Part shown: positions 7,445-14,842 of the stretch, in pieces
Layout of the letters: each line of letters opens with the position of its first letter
Position numbering within the stretch: the stretch's first letter is position 1
Assembly: GCA_021740585.1 (NCBI GenBank)
Contig: JAIOZM010000036.1
Span: 1-39,935 of the forward strand
Reading direction: 5' to 3'
DNA: 39,935 bases
Source: Bacteroidales bacterium
GTDB lineage: Bacteria; Bacteroidota; Bacteroidia; Bacteroidales; GCA-2748055
The notes under the pieces: model-generated
The model's database searches: none
Told to the model about the DNA's origin: nothing
The model's input: the letters and a program-made list of their open reading frames with translations, nothing else
Made by a program: the position numbers and the translations under genes

Positions 7445-9703
7445 ATGATTGGTTTAAATTATTTAAGTCCTAAAAAAGATAAACCATTTCGGTTCATCGC
7501 TCTCCCCTTTTATTTAGTCGGCATACTAAGTATGTTAATACTTTCCTGTAATCCTGAGCCTGCCAATGAAAGCCTGACCGGAGAACATCCATGCCTTATT
7601 CTTACCGCAAATTCAGTGCCCGAACTACAAAATGGCATCTCAGATTTCCCACTCCTGTCCTCATCATTTAATGAAATTAAAACTAAAGCCGACCGGTCTT
7701 TAAATGAGGAAATAATAGTCCCTGTACCCCGTGATTTAGGGGGTGGATATACACATGAGAAACATAAGGAAAATTACCTGTCGATGTATAATGCAGGAAT
7801 TATTTATCAGATTACAGGCGAAGAGAAATATGCCGGTTTTGTTAAGGCCATGCTACTCGAATACTCGAAATTATACCCCACATTGGATATACATCCTCAA
7901 GCTAAGGATCAGGCACCCGGTAAATTATTTTGGCAGGGACTGAACGAATCTGTGTGGTTGGTTTATTCCATTCAGGCTTATGATTGTATTTATAATTCCC
8001 TAAGCAAAGAAGAAAAAGATAGTATCGAAAATAATGTCTTTAGACCAATGGTAAACTTTTTCACCATTTATAATAAAACTACATTCGATAAGATACACAA
8101 TCATGCAACCTGGGCTACTGCCGGGGTTGGTATGACCGGAATTGTTCTCAACGATACCACTTATGTTGAAATGGCTCTTTATGGTAGCGATAAAAGTGGC
8201 GAAGGTGGTTTCATTAAGCAAATAGACGATCTTTTTTCACCCGACGGATTTTATGCCGAAGGGCCTTATTATCAGAGATATGCGATTATGCCTTTTATCG
8301 TATTCGCCCAAGTTCTGGAAAATAATTGGAAGGATAAAATTGATATTTTCGAGTATAAAGACGGTGTTTTAAATAAAGCTGTAAATACTCTTGTCCAGTT
8401 ATCAAACAGCAATGGAAGGTTCTTTCCCATGAATGATGCCATTAAAGACAAAGACCTTCAAACCGCAGAAATGATCTTCGCCGCAGACATTGTATATTAC
8501 AATACACAAAATAAGGAATTGCTAAGCATTGCTCAAAATCACGACAAAGTAATGATAAGTAAAGAAGGACTTGAGGTTGCAAGGGCCATTAATGCAGGAC
8601 TTACTGAGGAACTGGTTAGAAAGTCAGTTGTGATCAGAGATGGAAAAAATGGAAATCTTGGAGGTGTTGCCATTCTTCGCGGTGATTTTGATACCAATCA
8701 ACTTAGTCTTGTATTGAAAGCTAATTCTCAGGGCATGGGACATGGTCATTTTGACCGGCTTTCCATTTCGATCTTCGAGAATGGAAACGAAATTTTGCAG
8801 GATTATGGATCTGCCAGGTTTCTAAACATAGAGCAAAAACAAGGCGGACGGTACCTTCCTGAAAATACCAGCTGGGCAAAACAAACAGTAGCCCACAACA
8901 CTCTGGTAATTAATCAGGAGTCAAACTTTAACTTTAACCTAAAGGAAGCATCTGAAAAGAATCCCCGGATTGTTTATTACGATATTAATTCTCCGGAACT
9001 TCAGGTTGCCAGTTTTGCAGATTCCAATTGTTATGAAGGTTCCGTTCTTACAAGAACAGTGGCTATGGCTTCAATTAAAAACAAAGCTTATATTCTTGAC
9101 ATCTTCAAGGTAGACAGGGAATTACCTGCCACTTACGATATTCCTGTATATTATCTGGGGCAGCTGATTTCTACCAGTTTCAATTATAATTGCAATACTA
9201 GCTTGCTTAAACCCATGGGAGTAAAGAACGGCTACCAACATTTATGGAATACAGCTCATAGCTCTGAAATAAATGGATTAAGCTCTGTAACCTGGTTGAA
9301 CGATTACCGGTTTTACACATGTAGTTTCCTTGCAGATGAAAATAGTGAAGTTTTTCTGACAAGGATTGGAGCCAACGATCCTGAATTCAACCTGAGAAAT
9401 GAACCGGGAATATTATTTCGCCAAAATAAAGCATCGAATTATCGCTTTTTAAGCCTTTATGAGGCACATGGCAGCAGTAATTCAGTGCTTGAGTTGGTTG
9501 AAGGTACAAAAAGCAGTCTCAAAGAATTAAGCTTCCTTCTTAAGAATGATGACGTTAATATTGTTAGAATTGTGTTGAAGGATGGGACTATTGCAACCTT
9601 GGGGTTCTCTGTTCAAAACGATGAAAACGCTGAGCATCAGTATAATATTGAAGATGAAACGTTTAAATGGACTGGCAATTCTTTTATGGCAATAGTTGAA
9701 TGA
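7445..9703 (+). CDS. PL17 family oligoalginate exolyase, lipoprotein
   Basis: This enzyme releases unsaturated uronate monomers from oligoalginate. The lipobox is LILSC with Cys35, after a longer than usual n-region. An (alpha/alpha) toroid alginate_lyase domain covers ~50-320 and a heparinase II/III-like beta-sheet domain ~395-700. Asn219-His220 (IHNHATWATAG) and Tyr276 (EGPYYQRY) have the 57-residue spacing of the Asn/Tyr catalytic pair of Alg17c. A His433-x-His435-x-Asp437 cluster (GMGHGHFDRL) occupies the metal-site position. Its length of 752 residues is normal for the family. There is no T9SS domain, so it acts lipid-anchored in the periplasm or at the cell surface. It follows the regulator by 3 bp and precedes kdgF by 38 bp, fitting its role as supplier of the KdgF substrate. 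Confidence 0.93.
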   Translation: MIGLNYLSPKKDKPFRFIALPFYLVGILSMLILSCNPEPANESLTGEHPCLILTANSVPELQNGISDFPLLSSSFNEIKTKADRSLNEEIIVPVPRDLGGGYTHEKHKENYLSMYNAGIIYQITGEEKYAGFVKAMLLEYSKLYPTLDIHPQAKDQAPGKLFWQGLNESVWLVYSIQAYDCIYNSLSKEEKDSIENNVFRPMVNFFTIYNKTTFDKIHNHATWATAGVGMTGIVLNDTTYVEMALYGSDKSGEGGFIKQIDDLFSPDGFYAEGPYYQRYAIMPFIVFAQVLENNWKDKIDIFEYKDGVLNKAVNTLVQLSNSNGRFFPMNDAIKDKDLQTAEMIFAADIVYYNTQNKELLSIAQNHDKVMISKEGLEVARAINAGLTEELVRKSVVIRDGKNGNLGGVAILRGDFDTNQLSLVLKANSQGMGHGHFDRLSISIFENGNEILQDYGSARFLNIEQKQGGRYLPENTSWAKQTVAHNTLVINQESNFNFNLKEASEKNPRIVYYDINSPELQVASFADSNCYEGSVLTRTVAMASIKNKAYILDIFKVDRELPATYDIPVYYLGQLISTSFNYNCNTSLLKPMGVKNGYQHLWNTAHSSEINGLSSVTWLNDYRFYTCSFLADENSEVFLTRIGANDPEFNLRNEPGILFRQNKASNYRFLSLYEAHGSSNSVLELVEGTKSSLKELSFLLKNDDVNIVRIVLKDGTIATLGFSVQNDENAEHQYNIEDETFKWTGNSFMAIVE

Positions 9704-9741
9704 ATTAAATAGAAGTATATATAATCAATAAAAATCAAACA

Positions 9742-10113
9742 ATGAAAAGATCAAGTGAACTATTCATACTCGCTGATTCAATGGAATGGGAAGTCCTTGG
9801 CGGAGGTGTAAGCAGGAAATTCCTGGGCTGGGATAACCAGATTATGATGGTAAAAGTAAAGTTTGAGAAAGGCGCCGAGGGTAAAGCTCATCAACATTTC
9901 CATACTCAAGCTACTTATTGTGTAGAAGGAAAATTTGAATTTACCATTGGCAAGGAGAAAAAAATTGTAAAAGCGGGCGATGGAGTGTATATCCCGCCAA
10001 ATATAATGCATGGAGCAATTTGCCTTGAAGAAGGTATCCTGATTGATGTATTTAGCCCGGTTCGGGAAGATTTTTTAAGCGGTGAGGCTGTATCGTATTT
10101 TGGAAAAAAATAA
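9742..10113 (+). CDS. kdgF: KdgF-type cupin (unsaturated uronate linearisation)
   Basis: A small single-domain cupin of 123 residues with no signal peptide. KdgF proteins speed conversion of the cyclic 4,5-unsaturated uronate released by lyases into linear ketonised forms (DEH/DKI). The cupin motif 1 metal site is visible as His50-x-His52 and Gln56 (AHQHFHTQATYCVEGKFEF), and motif 2 as GDGVYIPPNIMHG with His90. The C-terminal FSPVREDFL is typical of the KdgF group. It lies between the PL17 exolyase and the transporter (11 bp before the MFS start), the expected place in a uronate operon. Cytoplasmic action follows from the missing leader. Confidence 0.88.
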   Translation: MKRSSELFILADSMEWEVLGGGVSRKFLGWDNQIMMVKVKFEKGAEGKAHQHFHTQATYCVEGKFEFTIGKEKKIVKAGDGVYIPPNIMHGAICLEEGILIDVFSPVREDFLSGEAVSYFGKK

Positions 10114-10124
10114 TACCTGAAAAT

Positions 10125-11414
10125 ATGAAAATAAAAGGTTTTAGATGGTGGATTATTGCATTAATATTCCTTGCCACAATAATTAACTATATCGATAGAA
10201 GTACCCTTGGAATTATGTGGGGTGGTGCTGATGTAGAAGGATCTATTGCTCAGGATTTAGGCCTTACCAAGGGTGACTATGGACTTATATTAAATATTTT
10301 TATGGTAGCCTATGCTCTGGGACAATTGTTCTCAGGTAAACTATTTGATAAAGTAGGTACAAGAATTGGTTATGTTATTTCTATTGGGATTTGGGGATTA
10401 TCCTCCATGTTGCATTCAACTGCCCGTGGAATTCTGTCCTTCGGTATTTTCAGAAGTACATTAGGTCTCGCAGAAGCCGGTAACTGGCCCGGAGCAGTTA
10501 AAAGCAATGCGGAATGGTTTCCAATTAAAGAACGAGCCATAGCACAAGGATTATTCAACGCTGGAGCCTCCATTGGGTCAGTTATTGCCCCTCCCCTGAT
10601 TGCTATGCTATTTTTAGCTTTTGGTTGGCGTATAAGTTTTCTTATTGTTGGATCCTTTGGTATAATATGGATTATTCCATGGTTAATAATTAATAAAGCC
10701 GGTCCAAAAAAGCATCCTTGGATAACAGAAGAAGAAAAAAATTATATACTTGAAGGTCAGAGCGATATTGACAAAAAAGCCGATGTAAATGCAAAAGGAC
10801 TTTCACTAAAACAAATTTTATCGTATAAGGAATCATGGGCCATTGTCGCAGGCCGGTTTTTCCTTGAACCTATATGGTGGCTGTTTGTTGGCTGGATGCC
10901 TATTTACTTGTTCGACGTATATCATTTCAATGTTAAAGAGGTGGGTATGTTTGCCTGGGTGCCATACGTTGGAGCTGCTATTGGAAGTGTAGCCGGCGGG
11001 TATTTTTCCGGCAGGATTATAGCAAAAACGAATTCAATAGATAAAGGACGCAAAACAACCATTGTAATTGGAGGCATAATTATGGTTCTGGGATTAATTG
11101 CGACCATTTTATTTGCAAGTACCGCTTTGCGTTTTGTCCTCATTGTATCAACCGTACTTTTTGGCTTTCAATTTGCAATTGGCAATGTACAAACCATTCC
11201 AAGTGATCTGTTCAGTGGAAAGTCTGTTGGATCATTAGCCGGACTCGGTGGTATGATTGGAGTATTTTCAGTTATCATAATGAACTTTCTGGTACCTATG
11301 ATTGCTGAAATCTCATATACCCCAATATTTATAGCTATCGCTGTATTTGTACCATTGGGTATTTTTTCAATATACTTCTTCGCAAGAAATATTGGACCCG
11401 TAGAGAAAAGCTAG
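10125..11414 (+). CDS. MFS hexuronate-type transporter (ExuT/ACS family)
   Basis: A 429-residue major facilitator protein with about twelve membrane segments. The first segment is followed by INYIDRSTLGIMW, a hallmark of the anion:cation symporter (ExuT-like) group. The cytoplasmic loop GKLFDKVGTRIGYVIS is the MFS loop 2-3 motif, and RSTLGLAEAGNWPGAVKSNAEWFP is also family-typical. Known members import hexuronates and aldonates with protons. Here it probably brings the unsaturated uronate or DEH into the cytoplasm. It is the only obvious sugar importer in the window, which has no SusC/SusD pair; those would have to lie upstream or elsewhere. The position after kdgF and before the SDR reductase supports the assignment. 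Confidence 0.88.
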   Translation: MKIKGFRWWIIALIFLATIINYIDRSTLGIMWGGADVEGSIAQDLGLTKGDYGLILNIFMVAYALGQLFSGKLFDKVGTRIGYVISIGIWGLSSMLHSTARGILSFGIFRSTLGLAEAGNWPGAVKSNAEWFPIKERAIAQGLFNAGASIGSVIAPPLIAMLFLAFGWRISFLIVGSFGIIWIIPWLIINKAGPKKHPWITEEEKNYILEGQSDIDKKADVNAKGLSLKQILSYKESWAIVAGRFFLEPIWWLFVGWMPIYLFDVYHFNVKEVGMFAWVPYVGAAIGSVAGGYFSGRIIAKTNSIDKGRKTTIVIGGIIMVLGLIATILFASTALRFVLIVSTVLFGFQFAIGNVQTIPSDLFSGKSVGSLAGLGGMIGVFSVIIMNFLVPMIAEISYTPIFIAIAVFVPLGIFSIYFFARNIGPVEKS

Positions 11415-11467
11415 ATTAATTAATTAATTTATAAATAATACCCTTAAATAACCAAAATTATAAAATT

Positions 11468-12220
11468 ATGAATTTGAAAGGAAAAGTTGCCATCGTTACA
11501 GGTGGTGCAAGAGACATTGGACGAGAAATATCATTAAAACTGGCTAAATCCGGAGCCAAGGTTGTTATCAATTATTTTGACAATCTTCAGGATGCTGAGG
11601 AAACTCTAAAACTTATAAAAGCAGCTGGTGGTGAGGCTATTATTGCTCAGGGAGATATGACAAAAGCAGAAGAAGTTAAAGCTATGGTAGATAAATCATG
11701 TAAAGCTTTTGGTGATAAAATTGATGTACTGGTAAATGTTGCCGGAGGCCTCGTTGCCAGAAAATCACTCGAAGAATTAGATATACAGTTTTGGGATTTT
11801 CTCATGGATGTAAACGCGAAAACTGTTTTCCTGGCTACTCAGGCTGTAGCCCCTAAAATGACTGAGGGAGGATCGATTATCAATTTCTCATCACAAGCGG
11901 CCCGCGATGGTGGTGGACCAGGCGCATCCGTTTATGCAACAAGTAAAGCTGCTGTAATGACCTTTACCAGAGCTATGGCAAAGGAATTGGGACCTAAGAA
12001 TATCAGAGTAAATGCACTGTGCCCCGGTATGATAGCAACATCATTCCACGACAGGTTCACAAAAGATGCTGTTAGAGCAAATGTGGCCGCAGGAACTCCA
12101 TTACGTCGTGAAGGAAATGCTACTGAAGTAGCAGATCTGGTTGCCTATCTGTCTTCTGATGAATCGTCATTTGTTACTGGTACAAACATCGACATTAACG
12201 GTGGACTCTATTTCTCATAG
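11468..12220 (+). CDS. SDR-family oxidoreductase, probable DEH reductase
   Basis: A classical short-chain dehydrogenase/reductase of 250 residues. The Rossmann nucleotide motif is TGGARDIG (11-18) and the structural NVAG is at 90-93. The catalytic Ser is in NFSS (141-142), with Tyr156 and Lys160 in YATSK. The C-terminal GTNIDINGG is typical of the family. In alginate operons an SDR at this position reduces 4-deoxy-L-erythro-5-hexoseulose uronate (DEH) to 2-keto-3-deoxygluconate (KDG) with NAD(P)H. The substrate here is inferred from context, not from a specific motif. It is the last gene before a hairpin terminator; KDG kinase and KDPG aldolase are not in the window. Confidence 0.86.
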   Translation: MNLKGKVAIVTGGARDIGREISLKLAKSGAKVVINYFDNLQDAEETLKLIKAAGGEAIIAQGDMTKAEEVKAMVDKSCKAFGDKIDVLVNVAGGLVARKSLEELDIQFWDFLMDVNAKTVFLATQAVAPKMTEGGSIINFSSQAARDGGGPGASVYATSKAAVMTFTRAMAKELGPKNIRVNALCPGMIATSFHDRFTKDAVRANVAAGTPLRREGNATEVADLVAYLSSDESSFVTGTNIDINGGLYFS

Positions 12221-12246
12221 AGATTTACCAAATACATAAAAAAATG

Positions 12247-12302
12247 AAATCTGACTTGGGAAAAGTCCTCTTTTTCTATAGTCAGATTTTAAAAGTTTTT
12301 TG
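12247..12302 (+). terminator. Terminator after the SDR gene, with a competing inner hairpin
   Basis: AAATCTGACT (12247-12256) pairs perfectly with AGTCAGATTT (12280-12289), followed by TAAAAGTTTTTT. A second hairpin, GACTT (12253-12257) with AAGTC (12263-12267), uses part of the same left arm. The two cannot form together, an arrangement seen in attenuators as well as plain terminators. It marks the end of the regulator-led operon. Confidence 0.65.
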
Positions 12303-12413
12303 GCTGCATTACAATGTTTAAATCCTATGCCCTAAGCATCTCGGGTTATTTTGAATATCCGAAGTATTTTTATTCGATAATTCCATTTTATACTTTCATT
12401 CTAACTATCAAAT

Positions 12414-14732
12414 ATGAAAAAATACTTTTTTTTTATTAGTCTGATTATTGCGATACTTTCTTGCAATGATATCCCAGCAAAGAAAGATATTATGGTAAGC
12501 AGTTCTGCAGAATTAAATAATGCTATTGAAAATGCAGAACCAGGAAGCGAAATAATCTTAGCCAATGGTGTATGGAAAGACATTGAAATTAAATTTACTG
12601 GAAAAGGAACTGAAGAAAAACCCATTATCCTTAGAGCTGAAACTCAGGGAAAGGTTTTTATTGAAGGTAAATCTGACTTAAAATTTAGTGGAGAATATCT
12701 GGTCGTGAGCGGATTATATTTCAGGAATGGCTACACCCCTTCCAGCACTATTATTGAATTTCGGATGGAAGATAGCACTGTAGCAAACCATTGCAGAGTC
12801 ACAAATTGTGTTATAGAAAATTTCAATCAACCCCACCGCGACAGATCCGATCATTGGGTAGAATTCTGGGGACGTTTCAATCAACTCGATCATTGTTATA
12901 TTAGTGGGAAATCCAATCAGGGACCAACGATCATGGTTTCACTAAAAGGTAATGAGAATATAAGAACGTACCACCAAATTAACAATAACCACTTTGGGCC
13001 CCGACCACGGCTTGGTGGACCTCATGCTGAAACATTGCAAATTGGGGACAGCAATACATCTATGGCACCCGGCTATTTGATGGTAGCAAATAATTTGTTT
13101 GAAAACTGTGATGGTGAGGTTGAAATTATTTCGAATAAATCCACCTTCAACGAGTTTAGAAATAATGTCTTTTACAAAAGTGAAGGCTCGCTGGTAATGA
13201 GACATGGTAACTATTGCACTATTGACGGGAATTTTTTCATTGGCGATAATAATTCGGAATATTATGGAGGAATTCGAGTCATAAATACAGGTCATTGGCT
13301 GACTAATAATTACTTCATTAATTTAAAAGGTCAAAATTTCAGAAGTCCGCTGGCCATTATGAATGGAATTCCTAAATCCCCAATGAACCGGTACAATCAG
13401 GTTACCGATGTGGTAATTGCTTACAATACATGGATTAACTGTAAATCGCCATGGCAAATTGGAGTTGGAACAAACATAAGTGAAAAGGACGTTCTTCCCC
13501 CCTCTGAAATCCGTTCCGCAAGACCAGTTAGAACCCTTATCACAAACAATATTATTTATAATGAGGCTGGAGATGAAAATCCGATAATAGCTTACGATAA
13601 AATGGATGGTATTGAGTGTAAGAATAATATCATAAATAATAATGCTGTTGAATTTAAAAATTTAGACGGACTGGAAATCAGCAGCTTGCAAATGAAAAAA
13701 GTCAGCGAATATATTTATATTCCTGTGGATGAAAACATAAGCCGGGAAATATACCAGGGCTTTGATTTTGAAAATATAGATAAAGATATATTGGGAAACG
13801 AACGAAGTGTAAGTAATTCCATAGGCGCCATAAGTAATTATGAATCAAAAGATCCTGGCATTCTCAACAAAAAGAATTATGGAGCCAACTGGTTCTCAAA
13901 TGAGAAAGGAGAAACCGGATATAATACCCTAATTGTTACCTCTGCTCAAAATGAACTTTCAAAAGCATTGTCGGAAGCCAATGAAGGCGATATTATAGAG
14001 TTGAAAGCAGGTGAATATGAAATTACCAGTTCATTAGTTGTTAACACTAAAATAACCATTCAATCGGCAGATGTAAATAACAAAGCCCGCATAATCTATT
14101 CAGGAGCGCCCAATACTCCTGCATTCGAAATGCATCCTTTTGGAGACCTGAGTCTGAAAGATATTGTACTGTCTGGTCAGGAAGAACAATATGCCTTTGC
14201 AAGCCTTTCTGAAAATATGAACTTTATGTATAATCTAAGGGTTGAAAATACCGAAATTAGTAACTTTCGCTTTGTACTTAAAGCCTATAAAGAATCATTC
14301 GCCGATAACATTTATTTTAGCAAATCGTATTTAAAAAATTGTGAGAATGGACTAGAATTATCTGAAGAAACGGATGATTTTGGATTCTATAATGTTGAGT
14401 ATCTCACCATTGACAGTTGCATTTTTGAAAATGTAAAATCTAATGTAATAGATTATTATCGTGGCGGTTACGATGAATCAACCATAGGAGGAATTCTTTC
14501 AATAACCAATTCCCGCTTTACAAATTGTGGAAACAAAGAGAAAAATGGAATATTATTGAATACCCGGGGAATTATAAATGTAGATATTTCAAATAACACA
14601 TTTAAAAATAATCAGGTAAAACTTGTGGCACTTTTATGGGGGGCTAAAAACAATACACATTCCGACAATGTGTTTATTAACTCTGGTAAGCTGATGGTTG
14701 AAGAAAACCTGGAACTAAAACTGGTTTATTAA
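12414..14732 (+). CDS. Two-domain PL6 alginate lyase, lipoprotein
   Basis: A 772-residue lyase with a lipoprotein leader (IIAILSC, Cys17). The PL6 beta-helix is at ~25-470 and a second beta-helix-like domain at ~505-772 (LSKALSEANEGDIIELKAGEYEI..., repeated SNNTFKNNQ-type turns), an AlyGC-like layout. Lys242 (EVEIISNKS) and Arg263 (LVMRHG) form the catalytic pair, 21 residues apart, with Glu235 and Glu237 beside them. At the position of the calcium-ligand Asn of the two paralogues (Asn201 and Asn211) this protein has Pro203 (GGPHAETLQIG). Metal use may therefore differ. Being a lipoprotein without a T9SS domain, it probably acts on oligomers at the outer membrane. It has its own 193-bp upstream spacer after a terminator, so it may start a new transcript. 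Confidence 0.9.
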   Translation: MKKYFFFISLIIAILSCNDIPAKKDIMVSSSAELNNAIENAEPGSEIILANGVWKDIEIKFTGKGTEEKPIILRAETQGKVFIEGKSDLKFSGEYLVVSGLYFRNGYTPSSTIIEFRMEDSTVANHCRVTNCVIENFNQPHRDRSDHWVEFWGRFNQLDHCYISGKSNQGPTIMVSLKGNENIRTYHQINNNHFGPRPRLGGPHAETLQIGDSNTSMAPGYLMVANNLFENCDGEVEIISNKSTFNEFRNNVFYKSEGSLVMRHGNYCTIDGNFFIGDNNSEYYGGIRVINTGHWLTNNYFINLKGQNFRSPLAIMNGIPKSPMNRYNQVTDVVIAYNTWINCKSPWQIGVGTNISEKDVLPPSEIRSARPVRTLITNNIIYNEAGDENPIIAYDKMDGIECKNNIINNNAVEFKNLDGLEISSLQMKKVSEYIYIPVDENISREIYQGFDFENIDKDILGNERSVSNSIGAISNYESKDPGILNKKNYGANWFSNEKGETGYNTLIVTSAQNELSKALSEANEGDIIELKAGEYEITSSLVVNTKITIQSADVNNKARIIYSGAPNTPAFEMHPFGDLSLKDIVLSGQEEQYAFASLSENMNFMYNLRVENTEISNFRFVLKAYKESFADNIYFSKSYLKNCENGLELSEETDDFGFYNVEYLTIDSCIFENVKSNVIDYYRGGYDESTIGGILSITNSRFTNCGNKEKNGILLNTRGIINVDISNNTFKNNQVKLVALLWGAKNNTHSDNVFINSGKLMVEENLELKLVY

Positions 14733-14842
14733 AAAAGACTTAATTAATCAGACAAATCTTTTATTCTGTGCTTGCATGAAGGATCAGAATTATAATAATT
14801 AGAAAAAAATAAATCTCGCTTCAGAATTTAATCAATGAAACC

